A stretch of 64,000 bases of DNA from Marinobacter persicus (GCF_900114155.1 NZ_FOSC01000002.1:1-64000), one strand, 5' to 3'. Counted from the stretch's first letter, positions 1-8,884 are shown. A program made the numbers and translations. The notes: generated by a model not told the origin, from the sequence alone.

Positions 1-2
1 TG

Positions 3-1142
3 GATATTGCCCAAACCGCGGAACACCTGCGATGGGTGTGGCCGGAGCTTCGCCAGCAACTGCTGAGCGGCTCCTACCAACCACAACCCGTTCGTCGGGT
101 AGGCATCCCGAAACCGGACGGCAGTGAGCGGGAACTGGGAATCCCCACCGTCACCGACCGTCTGATTCAACAGGCATTGTTGCAAGTGCTGCAACCTCTG
201 ATTGATCCCACCTTCAGCGAGCACAGCTACGGCTTCCGCCCGGGCCGCCGGGCCCACGATGCGGTGCTGGCTGCGCAACGCTACGCCCAACAGGGTCGCC
301 ACATCGTGGTGGACGTTGACCTGTCGAAGTTCTTCGACCGGGTTAACCACGACATCCTGATCGACCGCCTGAAGAAACGCATAAACGACCCCGGAATCAT
401 CCGGCTGGTGCGTGCGTATCTGAACGCGGGCATCATGGATGGCGGTGTGGTCATGGATCGGCATGAGGGCACGCCGCAAGGCGGGCCGTTGTCGCCGTTA
501 CTGGCCAACGTTCTGCTGGACGAGGTGGATAAAGAGCTGGAACGCCGGGGGCACTGCTTCGCTCGTTACGCCGATGACTGCAACGTTTACGTTCGCAGTC
601 ACAAGGCGGGAGAGCGGGTGATGCGCCTGCTACGCCGGTGTTACGACAAACTGCGCTTGGTGATTAACGAATCCAAAAGTGCAGTCGCCAGCGTGTTCGG
701 TCGCAAGTTCCTCGGCTACGCTCTGTGGCAAGGGAGGGATGGAGACGTTCGACGCGCGGTATCGACCAAAGCGTTACAGGCGTTCAAGCTCAGGATCAGG
801 CAACTGACCCGGGGATCAGGTGGTCGCAGCATGGCACAGGTGGTGGAGAAGCTCCGCCGTTATCTGCTCGGCTGGAAAGGGTACTTCAGGCTGGCACAAA
901 CGCCTCGCATCTGGCGATCACTGGATGAGTGGATACGTCGCCGCCTGAGAATGCTCCACCTCCGGCACTGGCGACGGGGCAAGACGATCTACCGGGAGCT
1001 GATCCGCTTAGGCGCGAGTTCCTGGGTTGCTGAATCCGTGGCGGCGCTGAGTCGTCGCTGGTGGCATAACAGTCGCTCTGCCATCCATAATGTGCTGACC
1101 ATTGCCTACTTCGATCGGTTGGGAGTGCCGAGACTCTCGTGA
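3..1142 (+). CDS. ltrA: Group II intron reverse transcriptase/maturase (5'-truncated by window edge)
   Basis: The intron-encoded protein promotes splicing of its host intron and target-primed reverse transcription at new DNA sites. The frame is open to the left edge, so the true start is outside; the visible part is about 379 codons. RT blocks are clear: GIPKPDGSERELGIP (RT1/2), HSYGFRPGR, VDVDLSKFFDRVNH, GTPQGGPLSPLLANV, and the catalytic YADD in FARYADDCNVYV. The maturase (X) domain follows (LRRYLLGWKGYF, then LDEWIRRRLRMLHLRHW). It ends IAYFDRLGVPRLS shortly after the X domain, with no Cys/His endonuclease (En) domain. This is typical of En-less bacterial lineages (class C, D or E types); I cannot decide the class without the RNA. 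The catalytic motifs are intact, so the protein is probably functional. Confidence 0.93.
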   Translation, partial: DIAQTAEHLRWVWPELRQQLLSGSYQPQPVRRVGIPKPDGSERELGIPTVTDRLIQQALLQVLQPLIDPTFSEHSYGFRPGRRAHDAVLAAQRYAQQGRHIVVDVDLSKFFDRVNHDILIDRLKKRINDPGIIRLVRAYLNAGIMDGGVVMDRHEGTPQGGPLSPLLANVLLDEVDKELERRGHCFARYADDCNVYVRSHKAGERVMRLLRRCYDKLRLVINESKSAVASVFGRKFLGYALWQGRDGDVRRAVSTKALQAFKLRIRQLTRGSGGRSMAQVVEKLRRYLLGWKGYFRLAQTPRIWRSLDEWIRRRLRMLHLRHWRRGKTIYRELIRLGASSWVAESVAALSRRWWHNSRSAIHNVLTIAYFDRLGVPRLS

Positions 1143-1156
1143 AACCTCAACTTCTC

Positions 1157-1230
1157 GAACCGCCCGGTGCGGACCCGCATGCCGGGTGGTGTGGGAGGGG
1201 CGGAACCTATTGGTTCCCCCCTATCCCGAT
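1157..1230 (+). ncRNA. Group II intron domains V and VI
   Basis: Starting 14 bases after the maturase stop is a hairpin of domain V type (about 1157-1192). Its lower strand holds an ACCGCC segment that supplies a CGC-like catalytic triad, with a GCG/CGC-closed apical loop and the typical ...GGTGGTGTGGGAGGGG tail. A second hairpin (about 1193-1230, GGAACC-TATT-GGTTCC at its tip) fits domain VI, which carries the branch-point adenosine, and ends in CCCGAT. Domain V binds the catalytic metals in splicing. Assignment is by sequence pattern; exact ends are approximate. Confidence 0.75.
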
Positions 1231-1239
1231 TTTGTTGGG

Positions 1240-2454
1240 TCAGAATTCGGAGCTCAGGGGCAAAGCCACCCAAAACACCGTCCCCTGGTCCACCTCTGAA
1301 TCGAACCCTACATCACCGCCCATGGCCGCCATCAGTTCTTTGGTGATCGCCAGACCAAGGCCGGTGCCTTCCTTGCTGCGGGCGGAGGAGCTGTCGGCCT
1401 GGGCGAAACGCTGGAACACTCGTGGCTGGAATTCCTCGGGAATGCCTGGCCCCCGGTCTTTTATGGTCATCACGGCCTGCTTGTCCCGTTCCTGAAGCTC
1501 CACTTGCACGGTTTCACCGTCCGGTGAAAATTTCACGGCGTTGGACAGCAAATTGGCCAGTGCCTGTTTCAGGCGCACGGGGTCGAAGTTGGCGCAAATA
1601 TTGGCTTCGGGTAACTTTGCTTCAACGCTTATATTACGTGGAGCGGCGTAGGGCCGGATATCCTCGATGGCAGCCTGAATGGTTTCGGCCAGTGGCTGGG
1701 TCTGGTTATGCATGACCATTTTGCCGCTGATCAGTTTTTCGATGTCCAGCAGGTCATCAATCAACACGCGTAACTGGTTCGTGTTGCGCCTGGCGATGGC
1801 GAGCATTTGCTCGGTTTTATCGGGAAGCGGGCCGGTGGCACCGCCCATGACCAGTTCCAGGGAGCCGGCAATGGAGGTAAGCGGGGTTCGCAATTCATGG
1901 CTAACGGTGGAGATGAATTCGTTTTTGATCTGCTCCGTTTTCCGATAATGGATCACATCTGCCACCAGGTCATGCAGCTGAATCTCTCGCTCCACCATGT
2001 CTGCAAAACTGCGCAGGTTCTCCCGGTCCTGCGCGGAGAAAGCCCGTGGCGTGCGGTCAATCAGGCACAGCGTGCCCAGACGCAGGCCGGTGCGGTCAGT
2101 CAGGGGCGCGCCGGCGTAAAAGCGAATGTCCGGGGCGCCGGTAACCAGTGGGTTGTCGGCAAAACGCTCGTCTTCCAGGGCGTTCTCCACCACGAAGAGG
2201 TCTGGGCCCAGAATGGCGTGGCCGCAAAAAGAGATATCCCGGGCAGTTTCCCGAACGCCCAGCCCATAGCAGGACTTGAACCACTGTCTCTCTTTGTCGA
2301 TCAGCGACACCAGGGCAATGGGAACGTCGAACAGCTGAGCGGCCAGGCGGGTGATGCGGTCAAACCGTTCTTCCGGTGGTGTGTCCAGCAGGCCGCTGGC
2401 TTCCAGTGCCCACAGCCGTTGTCGCTCTTCTGTTGGATGTGCCGGGATTTTCAT
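1240..2454 (-). CDS. GAF-domain sensor histidine kinase
   Basis: Cytoplasmic histidine kinase of 404 aa with no membrane segment. Residues about 25-160 form a GAF domain of the type common in light/redox or small-ligand sensors (ITRLAAQLFDVPIALVSLID, DISFCGHAIL, FYAGAPL). The HisKA dimerisation helix carries the phospho-accepting His in STVSHELRTPLTS, and an HATPase_c domain shows the N box (LANLLSNAVKFSP), G1 box (DRGPGIP) and G2 box (GTGLGLAI). Its start overlaps the stop of the upstream kinase gene by 4 bases (ATGA), so the two are translationally coupled. The transmitter half is clearly paralogous to that of its neighbour (SHELRTPLTSI.GSL in both). No receiver is attached; partners are probably the response regulators encoded divergently at 4330-7580. 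Confidence 0.92.
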   Translation of the reverse strand: MKIPAHPTEERQRLWALEASGLLDTPPEERFDRITRLAAQLFDVPIALVSLIDKERQWFKSCYGLGVRETARDISFCGHAILGPDLFVVENALEDERFADNPLVTGAPDIRFYAGAPLTDRTGLRLGTLCLIDRTPRAFSAQDRENLRSFADMVEREIQLHDLVADVIHYRKTEQIKNEFISTVSHELRTPLTSIAGSLELVMGGATGPLPDKTEQMLAIARRNTNQLRVLIDDLLDIEKLISGKMVMHNQTQPLAETIQAAIEDIRPYAAPRNISVEAKLPEANICANFDPVRLKQALANLLSNAVKFSPDGETVQVELQERDKQAVMTIKDRGPGIPEEFQPRVFQRFAQADSSSARSKEGTGLGLAITKELMAAMGGDVGFDSEVDQGTVFWVALPLSSEF

Positions 2455-4262
2455 GGTGCATCGTCCTTTTTGCTGTTAGCCAGCGGCAGCTCAACCCAGA
2501 AATGGGCGCCGTCGCGGTAATAATACCCAACCTGGCCATTCATCAAATGCGCCAGCTCCTGGCAGATGGCCAGGCCCAGTCCGGTGCCGGCCTTGGCGCG
2601 GCTGGAGCCGGATTCGGCTTGGGCAAAGCGGTGGAACAGGCGAGGCAGGAAGTGCTCCGGCACACCGCTGCCTTCATCACTGACGATGATTCTCGCCCCA
2701 TGCGGGCCCTGTTGCCTGGCGCTCAGGCGGACAGTGGCGCCTTCCGGGCTGAATTTGCAGGCGTTGCTGATGAAGTTGTCCAGTATCTGCTGCAACCGGT
2801 GCGGGTCAGCCATGACTGAAAGGCCGGGTGTCGGCTCTACCTTCAATGATACGTTGTGGTTCTGGGCGTAGGCACGGGCCGCGCTGGAGGCATTTCTCAG
2901 CGTGGCTTCCACCGGCTGCGGTGCAAGGTTCACTTCGAGTTGACCGGCCACGGCCTTGTTGAAATCGAGAAGATCGGAAATCAGCCGCTGCAACTGTTCG
3001 GAATTACGCAGCGCCACGTTCACCAGTTTGTCGGCTTTTTCCGGCAGCTCGCCGGTCTTGCCGGAGGCCAACAGTTTCAGGGAGCCGTTGATGGAGGTCA
3101 GCGGTGTGCGCAGTTCATGGCTGACATTGGAGACAAAGTGGCTTTTCAGGTTATCCAATGCCTCCCGCTCGTCCATCAGATGGTTGAAGGCCCGCGCCAC
3201 GCTGCGAATTTCCGGTGCCCCGCGTTCATCCAGGCGGCCGGGGCTGTCCATGTGGTCGGTCATCCGGCGCATTTTGGCGGCCATCAGTTCCAGCGGGCCG
3301 GAGACGGTGCGCGACAACGCCAGAACCAGCATCGCCATGACCAGCAGCACCATCACACTGATGGCGACAAACTGGGTGAACGAGGCCCGTGCCGGTGCCA
3401 GGGCTTTTTCGTAGGGAGCCGCTCGCAGGAATAGCCAGCCTACCCGTTCCAGATGGCGGGTGGCGTAAATCCATCGCTGCCCGTCGGTTTCTACCACCAC
3501 GCCGGAGGTGATGCCGGACAGGGCCGCGTCGATCAGTTCGGATTGGCCGGGGTGGGGCAACTCTGGCATCAGGTTGTCCGGGTCGATGGTATCGACCCGG
3601 GTGAAATACTGGGTGTCGAGCACCTTGAACACGGCTTCGCCCTGGAACTCACCGGGGTCGGGCAACAGGTTGGTCCGGGCCAGGTCAATGCTGCCGCCGG
3701 CAAAGCCCAGCAACAGACCGTCATCGTTGTGAATCGGGTAGATAAAGGAAACCAGTGGTGTGCCGGTGGTGCGGCCCATGATCGGTTGGCTGATGTACGG
3801 GCTTTCGCTTTCCAGCGCTTCCCGGAAATGCGTGCGGTCGGCATAGGACGTGCCCAGCCGGCCTTCGACAAAACGGTCTTCGGCGATGGCCACGGCATCG
3901 GCATCAAAGACCAGAAGGCCCAGGTCGAAATACTCGGCCAACAGGGTTTGGCGGCGCAGAATGGTGTCCAGTTTATCCGGGGGCAGCAGGTGTTCGCCGT
4001 CGGTCAGTTGCGCCGCCAGGGCACCAAGCGCGGCCAGGCGCACCTGCAGCCGCTGATTGACCCGGCTGGCGTAGGTTTCGGTTTCCAGCTGCTGGCGTTG
4101 GGTCAGCACTTCTTCAAAATCCGCCACCAGTTGCTGGTAGGCCGAAGTGGCCAGCAGGGCGACGGTCAACACCGTGCTGCAGACGGCAATTACCGCAAAG
4201 CGGCTGCCAAAGGACAGGTTTTTCAAGGCTAACCCCAAGTGATTATGGCACCGGTTGTTCAA
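2451..4262 (-). CDS. Membrane sensor histidine kinase (Cache-HAMP-HisKA-HATPase)
   Basis: 603-aa inner-membrane kinase. A first membrane helix lies near residues 20-40 (FAVIAVCSTVLTVALLA). A periplasmic double-Cache type domain follows (YADRTHFREAL, TGTPLVSFIYPI), then a second helix near 300-320 (VAISVMVLLVMAMLVLAL), HAMP, HisKA with the phospho-accepting His in SNVSHELRTPLTSI, and HATPase_c (NFISNACKFSP, DEGSGVP, GTGLGLAIC). Cache domains usually bind small organic ligands in the periplasm; the ligand is unknown here. It is the first gene of a two-kinase operon, overlapping the GAF kinase by 4 bases, and is divergent from the Hpt-GGDEF gene with only about 70 bp between starts. The ATG at 4262 is used; a later start is possible. 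Role inferred: input branch of the adjacent phosphorelay. Confidence 0.9.
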   Translation of the reverse strand: MNNRCHNHLGLALKNLSFGSRFAVIAVCSTVLTVALLATSAYQQLVADFEEVLTQRQQLETETYASRVNQRLQVRLAALGALAAQLTDGEHLLPPDKLDTILRRQTLLAEYFDLGLLVFDADAVAIAEDRFVEGRLGTSYADRTHFREALESESPYISQPIMGRTTGTPLVSFIYPIHNDDGLLLGFAGGSIDLARTNLLPDPGEFQGEAVFKVLDTQYFTRVDTIDPDNLMPELPHPGQSELIDAALSGITSGVVVETDGQRWIYATRHLERVGWLFLRAAPYEKALAPARASFTQFVAISVMVLLVMAMLVLALSRTVSGPLELMAAKMRRMTDHMDSPGRLDERGAPEIRSVARAFNHLMDEREALDNLKSHFVSNVSHELRTPLTSINGSLKLLASGKTGELPEKADKLVNVALRNSEQLQRLISDLLDFNKAVAGQLEVNLAPQPVEATLRNASSAARAYAQNHNVSLKVEPTPGLSVMADPHRLQQILDNFISNACKFSPEGATVRLSARQQGPHGARIIVSDEGSGVPEHFLPRLFHRFAQAESGSSRAKAGTGLGLAICQELAHLMNGQVGYYYRDGAHFWVELPLANSKKDDAP

Positions 4263-4329
4263 ACGTGTTTTTATGGGCCGGAGAATAGAGGATTATATCA
4301 ACCAATCCAAACGAAACCCGGATAGAACA

Positions 4330-6021
4330 ATGATCAAGGATTCAGCAGCCTCCGGCGATGTGTCATCCCGTCTGGCGGATTTGCGCGAGCGATTCGCCAC
4401 CCGGGCTGCCGAAGATCTGCAAGAGCTCGAACGCCGGGCACAAGTCATGCGGGAACAGGGCTTTGACCAGGCCGTGATGGAAGATGTCTGCGCCCGCCTG
4501 CACCGGTTGGCGGGTTCGGCAGGCACTTTCGGTTTTCCGGAGTTGGGCGAGGCGGCCCGCAGTCTGGAGAAAATGCTCAAGGCCCAGGCTGCCAGCGGCC
4601 AGGGGCCGGTTGTCTCCACTCTGGCGGTAGAGAAAATTCTGGCCCTGCGGACCATGCTGGAAAGCCCGCCCATGCCCGTTGCCGAAGACGAGGCCATGGC
4701 TGAAACCACCGAACGCCTGGAAGGTAGTCATGGCTTGAGAGTGGCGGTGCGAATTGTGCCCGCCCGGAATACCGATTACGAATGGCTGGCCGGCGCATTG
4801 GCTGCCTACGGTTTCGACTGTCGGGTGATGGCCGGTACCGATGCAGAGATTATCCAAACGCTGGCTACGGAAACCGGCGTTGCCACCGTGATTCTGTGTG
4901 CGGATGGTCGTATTGCCGGCATCATGGAACAGCTCGATGCCAGTGTGCAGGAGCCTGTCAGGCGTATGCCGCTGGTCTGTCTCAGTGAAGACGTGTCTTT
5001 CGACAGCCGCTATCAGATGGCTGCACTTGGCGCAGATGGCTTTTTCGGTCGCTCACCGGATTTGCCCGAGCTGGCCGAGCGCATCGAATACCTGGCGCTG
5101 GAACGCAGCAGCCGGGTTCAGGGCCGCGTGGTGCTGGTGGAGGATGACCCGGAACTGGCGGAGCACTATTTTCTGGTTTTGCGCTCGGCCGGTATCGATG
5201 TGTGCTGGGTAAGAGACCCCATGCGGCTGATGTCGGAGTTGTCCAGCTTCCGGCCGGATATCCTGTTGATGGACGTGCAGCTGGGTCCCTACTCCGGCGT
5301 GACCCTGGCGCGCATGGTGCGGTTTGATCCGCAATGGCTGAGCCTGCCTATTATCTATCTGTCCTCTGAAGACAACCGGGACAACCAGTTGGAAGCCCTG
5401 TCCCGGGGGGCGGATGAGTTTCTGACCAAGCCCGTGTCTGACGGTTACCTGGTGCGGGCGGTGCGCATCCGCTGTTTCCGCGCCCGGCAGTTGTTCCGCC
5501 TGATGAACCGAGACAGCCTGACCGGCCTTCTCAAACACTCGCTGATCAAGCTCGAAGCGGAGAAAGAACTGGCTCGTTGCCGTCGTGATGGCCATCCGGC
5601 CAGTGTGGTGATGGTGGATCTGGACCATTTTAAAGAGATTAATGACACTTACGGTCATCGGTACGGCGACATGGTGATCAAGGCCCTGGCCAACACGCTG
5701 CGTAACCGCTTGCGGGAAACCGATATGATCGGCCGCTACGGCGGTGAGGAGTTCCTGGTGGTGCTGCCGCACTGTGACACGGAAGCGGCGCGCCGGTTGT
5801 TTACTGATATTGCCGATGCATTCAGTCAACTGACTTTTAATGGTAACAACGAATCCTTCGGCGTAACCCTGTCGGCCGGTGTGGCTGCTATCAATAACTA
5901 TGTGACTGGCGACGACGCGGTGGACGCCGCCGACCAGGCCTTGTATCAACGCAAGCGCGCCGGGCGTAACGGTGTTACCGTGTTTGGCGACGACGAACGG
6001 AATTCTGGACCCACGGTATGA
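4330..6021 (+). CDS. Hpt / receiver / diguanylate cyclase (GGDEF) protein
   Basis: About 563 aa from the ATG at 4330; an upstream in-frame ATG (4273) and TTG (4255) exist, but the extra residues look unlike family N-termini. Domain order: Hpt with phospho-accepting His58 in LHRLAGSAGTFGF; a degenerate receiver-like segment (about 135-260); a canonical receiver (VVLVEDDPELA, acceptor Asp315 in LLMDVQLG, Lys in FLTKPVS); and a GGDEF domain with active-site GGEEF (about 471-475) preceded by RETD five residues upstream, a complete product-inhibition I-site. It should make cyclic di-GMP under control of phosphorylation at Asp315, with the Hpt relaying phosphate from the neighbouring kinases. It overlaps the next gene by 4 bases (ATGA). 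Hpt fused ahead of REC-GGDEF is a less common layout. Confidence 0.9.
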   Translation: MIKDSAASGDVSSRLADLRERFATRAAEDLQELERRAQVMREQGFDQAVMEDVCARLHRLAGSAGTFGFPELGEAARSLEKMLKAQAASGQGPVVSTLAVEKILALRTMLESPPMPVAEDEAMAETTERLEGSHGLRVAVRIVPARNTDYEWLAGALAAYGFDCRVMAGTDAEIIQTLATETGVATVILCADGRIAGIMEQLDASVQEPVRRMPLVCLSEDVSFDSRYQMAALGADGFFGRSPDLPELAERIEYLALERSSRVQGRVVLVEDDPELAEHYFLVLRSAGIDVCWVRDPMRLMSELSSFRPDILLMDVQLGPYSGVTLARMVRFDPQWLSLPIIYLSSEDNRDNQLEALSRGADEFLTKPVSDGYLVRAVRIRCFRARQLFRLMNRDSLTGLLKHSLIKLEAEKELARCRRDGHPASVVMVDLDHFKEINDTYGHRYGDMVIKALANTLRNRLRETDMIGRYGGEEFLVVLPHCDTEAARRLFTDIADAFSQLTFNGNNESFGVTLSAGVAAINNYVTGDDAVDAADQALYQRKRAGRNGVTVFGDDERNSGPTV

Positions 6022-7163
6022 ACGTACTGGTACTTGAAGACGATGAACTGGTGGCGGAGTTGCTGGAAACAGTGATCGCCAGTGCCTACCCCGGTGCCAC
6101 GGTTGAGCAGTTCCGGACCGTGGAAGACGCCATCGCTGGCGCCAACGGCCAGACGTTTGAGCTGGTGATTACCGACTGGAATCTGCCGGATGGCTCTGGT
6201 CTTGAGCTGGTCCGGCACTTGCGCGAACGCGACAAGGACTTGCCCATCGTGATGGTTTCCGGCCGTTCAGACCGGGAATCCGTCCTCAAGGCAGCCCACT
6301 ATGGCATCAGTGGCTATATCACCAAGCCCTTCAGCGTGGAAATGGTGCATGAACGGTTGGCTGCCCTGATTGAGCCGGGCCCGGTGGCTGAAAACGAGCT
6401 GAACCTGCAGACGATGCTCGAGGAATCCCTTGAGCATGTCATCCAGCTGCCCGGCGAACAGGACCCGGCGGAGATCATGGAGCTGATTGCCCGGGCTGAT
6501 GAACTCTCGCCGGCCAACCTGGCTGAGCGCTGGCGTGAACAGCCGGCGCTGGTGACCCGGCTGCTGGATGTCGCCAACGGCAGCTCGTTCCGCCGCACCG
6601 GCAAACCGGTAGAGACGGTGAAAGATGCCATCAACCTGATGGGCGTGCCCATGGCGCTGAACCAGGCCCTGGCCATGTCGCTGGATGTGGGGCGCAAAAT
6701 CCAGTCGCCGGAGCTGGCAAAACTGGCCTCGGAGTATCAGGAGCAGGCGCTGAAAGTGGGGCGCGAGGCCCAGCGCATCGCCCTGTCTATGAAAAAACGC
6801 CCGGAAATGTTCCAGAAAGCCGGGCTGTTAAGCCGGGTGGGCGAGCTGGCGGTGATTTCGGTGATCAACCAGTTTGTCGGCAAGGGCGGTAAACTTGAGG
6901 AAGACCAGGCCGAACAGTGCCTGCAGGAGTGGGCACAGGCCTATGGCAACCGCCTGAAAGTGCAGTGGCGCCTGTCGCTGGACCTGCGTGAGTTGATTGG
7001 CGCCGTGCATTTTTTGCAGAAAGACGCCGTGCGCAATGACCGGCTGATCATGCGCGCTGCCGCACTCATTGCCGAGGGTCGTCAGGACGATGAAACCTGC
7101 CAGAGCCTTCTTGAGCGCCTGGGAGTGAACGTCACCAGCAAGACCGAACCGGCGGAGGAGTAG
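6018..7163 (+). CDS. Response regulator with HDOD output domain
   Basis: 381 aa. An N-terminal receiver (residues 1-120: VLVLEDDELVAEL, acceptor Asp in LVITDWNLPDG, conserved Lys in YITKPFS) is followed by an HDOD domain (about 145-350). HDOD domains are non-catalytic relatives of HD phosphohydrolases that act as protein-protein or nucleotide-linked switches, often together with cyclic di-GMP signalling. Translationally coupled to the GGDEF gene upstream by an ATGA overlap and followed 3 bp later by a single-domain regulator, so all three plus-strand genes form one operon. It is presumably a phosphorylation-controlled switch downstream of the divergent kinases; its target is unknown. Confidence 0.9.
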   Translation: MNVLVLEDDELVAELLETVIASAYPGATVEQFRTVEDAIAGANGQTFELVITDWNLPDGSGLELVRHLRERDKDLPIVMVSGRSDRESVLKAAHYGISGYITKPFSVEMVHERLAALIEPGPVAENELNLQTMLEESLEHVIQLPGEQDPAEIMELIARADELSPANLAERWREQPALVTRLLDVANGSSFRRTGKPVETVKDAINLMGVPMALNQALAMSLDVGRKIQSPELAKLASEYQEQALKVGREAQRIALSMKKRPEMFQKAGLLSRVGELAVISVINQFVGKGGKLEEDQAEQCLQEWAQAYGNRLKVQWRLSLDLRELIGAVHFLQKDAVRNDRLIMRAAALIAEGRQDDETCQSLLERLGVNVTSKTEPAEE

Positions 7164-7166
7164 GGC

Positions 7167-7580
7167 ATGGCCAGTGAAGCGCTGAACCGGATTCTGTATG
7201 TGGAAGACGACCCGGACATCCGCGCCGTGGCGGAACTGGCGCTGGTGGATGTTGGCGGTTTTGAGACGTGTTTGTGCGAATCCGGCCAGCAGGCATTGGC
7301 GCAAATTGACGACTTTGAGCCGGACCTGGTGTTGCTGGATGTGATGATGCCGGGCATGGATGGCCCGCAAACCCTGCAGGCCCTGCGCAACCGGCCAGAG
7401 GGTCTGAAAGTGCCGGCGGTGTTCATGACCGCCCGCCTGCAACCGTCGGAGGTGGAGGAATACCGGGCCATGGGCGCCATTGGCGTGATCCCGAAACCGT
7501 TTGACCCGATGACCCTCGGGGACCAGATTCGTGCGTTGGTGAACTGCCAGCCGGATGCGAACTCTCTCGATTTACGGTAG
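7167..7580 (+). CDS. Single-domain response regulator (CheY-like)
   Basis: 137-aa stand-alone receiver. The acidic pocket (ILYVEDDPDIRA), acceptor Asp in LVLLDVMMPGMDG, the Thr in VFMTAR and the Lys in VIPKPFDP are all present, so it should be phosphorylatable. It has no output domain; such proteins either bind a partner directly or serve as the intermediate REC in a His-Asp-His-Asp relay. That second role fits the location: both neighbouring kinases lack receivers, while the operon's first protein carries an Hpt domain that would need a phospho-REC as donor. Starts 3 bp after the HDOD gene with a GGAG-type ribosome site inside that gene's end. Confidence 0.92.
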   Translation: MASEALNRILYVEDDPDIRAVAELALVDVGGFETCLCESGQQALAQIDDFEPDLVLLDVMMPGMDGPQTLQALRNRPEGLKVPAVFMTARLQPSEVEEYRAMGAIGVIPKPFDPMTLGDQIRALVNCQPDANSLDLR

Positions 7581-7617
7581 TCTGCGCGCCGGAAAACTCA
7601 GGTTAATCGAGGTCAAC

Positions 7618-7938
7618 ATGTCATCTGCCGAATCCCCGGAAGAACTCAAAGCCAAGCTCAATCTGGAAACCTCCCGGATCAACTGGCACGAGCTGCAAAC
7701 CTACTACGCCCGTGGTCAGGTGGTGCGCGTGGCGCCGGAGCTCGACCTGCTGAATGTCGCCGCCCAGCTGTCCGCCGACAACAAAGCCCAGTTTGAACAC
7801 TGGCTGAGTGCCGGCCAGGTGGGTGAAGTCTCCCCGGACCTGGCCCGCGCCTGGTATGACCGCAACGCCGAGCTCTGGGCGGTGGTCATCGCTCCCTGGG
7901 TGCTGGTGCAGGACCGCTCCGGCGAGAAACTGCACTGA
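7618..7938 (+). CDS. DUF2288 family protein
   Basis: 106 aa, small and soluble, without signal peptide or membrane segment. The sequence (INWHELQTYYARGQVVRVAPELDLL... WVLVQDRSG) matches the DUF2288 family, a short uncharacterised family of gammaproteobacteria and cyanobacteria. I chose the ATG at 7618, preceded by a CGAGGT ribosome-binding site, over an in-frame upstream start at 7555 that lies inside the previous gene and adds family-atypical residues. It is followed 37 bp later by a LysO-type exporter; the spacing allows one transcript. No function can be assigned. Confidence 0.82.
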   Translation: MSSAESPEELKAKLNLETSRINWHELQTYYARGQVVRVAPELDLLNVAAQLSADNKAQFEHWLSAGQVGEVSPDLARAWYDRNAELWAVVIAPWVLVQDRSGEKLH

Positions 7939-7975
7939 ATTTCCCGCCTGTCCACATCCTTTTCTCGAGGTCGTC

Positions 7976-8884
7976 ATGCTGACCGGTGCCCTGTTGATTC
8001 TGGCGCCCCTGTTTCTGGGGTTTGCCATTGCCCTGACCAACCGCCGGCTAATGACGGTGATCCACTACACTGTCGAAACCCTGGTGTATTTCATCCTTGG
8101 CCTGCTGGGTCTCGGCCTGGGCCAGATGCAGGGGCTGCTGGACCAGTTGGGTGCCATGGCCACGCAGGTCACCAGCCTGGTGCTGGTGTTGCTGGTGGCG
8201 AATGTGGCGGGCCTGTGGCTGTTCCACCGCTGGCAGCCCATGTCGGTGGAAGCCGGCAGCGATACCGCCCGTCCCGGCTATCGCCGGCTGTTTCTGGCCG
8301 GCCTGAAGCCCTTGCTGGCGGTGCTGGCCGGCGTGTTGCTCGGTTATTTCCTGTTCCCCCAATTGCCAATGGTGGAGGACGTGGCCACCTGGGCGCTGAT
8401 GCTGTTGCTGTTCCTGATCGGCCTGCAGCTGCGTAATGCCGGGTTGTCACTACGCAAGTTGCTGATGAACCGTCAGGGCCTGGGCATTGCCCTGGTGCTG
8501 GTGGCCAGCTCCCTGCTGGCCGGGCTGGCCCTGGTGCCCTGGCTGGAGATGCCCTGGCACCAGGCGCTGGCGCTGGCCTCCGGCTTTGGCTGGTATTCGC
8601 TCTCCGGTATTGTCATTGGCGATGCCCTGGGTCCGGCCTGGGGCGGCGTGGCTTTCCTCAATGACGTGTTGAGGGAAATCATCGCTCTCGCCTTGATTCC
8701 GCTCATCATCGGTACTCGCCCGGCCGTGGCCATCGGCTATGGTGGCGCCACCGCCATGGATTTCACCCTGCCGGTGATCCGCAGCTCCGGCGGACTCACC
8801 TGTGTGCCGGTGGCGATTGCCTCCGGTTTCCTGCTGTCTTTCCTGTCTCCGGTTTTGATGGGTGTGTTTCTGTCGTTCGGCTAA
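7976..8884 (+). CDS. lysO: LysO-family lysine exporter (DUF340/YbjE-like)
   Basis: 302 aa, close to the E. coli LysO length, with about eight hydrophobic helices (for example residues 1-20, 28-50, 56-78, 100-120). The C-terminal half holds the family-typical ASGFGWYSLSGIVI segment and the conserved FLNDVLREI stretch. LysO exports L-lysine and toxic analogues such as thialysine across the inner membrane. The start at 7976 is favoured by CGAGGTCGTC just upstream and by family N-termini; the frame is open further upstream inside the DUF2288 gene. No lysine riboswitch is recognisable in the short gap before it. Substrate is inferred from family only. Confidence 0.85.
   Translation: MLTGALLILAPLFLGFAIALTNRRLMTVIHYTVETLVYFILGLLGLGLGQMQGLLDQLGAMATQVTSLVLVLLVANVAGLWLFHRWQPMSVEAGSDTARPGYRRLFLAGLKPLLAVLAGVLLGYFLFPQLPMVEDVATWALMLLLFLIGLQLRNAGLSLRKLLMNRQGLGIALVLVASSLLAGLALVPWLEMPWHQALALASGFGWYSLSGIVIGDALGPAWGGVAFLNDVLREIIALALIPLIIGTRPAVAIGYGGATAMDFTLPVIRSSGGLTCVPVAIASGFLLSFLSPVLMGVFLSFG

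Larger units (their letters stand above)
1..1230 (+). mobile_element. Group II intron, 3' portion (5' end outside window)
   Basis: The segment contains the maturase reading frame followed directly by typical domain V and VI sequence, so it is the 3' part of a retrotransposing group II intron. The likely 3' splice boundary is the terminal ...CTATCCCGAT at about 1230; the 3' exon starts TTTGTTGGGT. The intron lies on the plus strand, only 9-10 bp beyond the stop codon of the minus-strand histidine kinase gene, so it appears to have inserted in an intergenic region without breaking a visible gene. The 5' ribozyme domains and the 5' exon are left of the window, so the target site cannot be reconstructed. 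The boundary is inferred from family resemblance, not from a splice assay. Confidence 0.85.
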
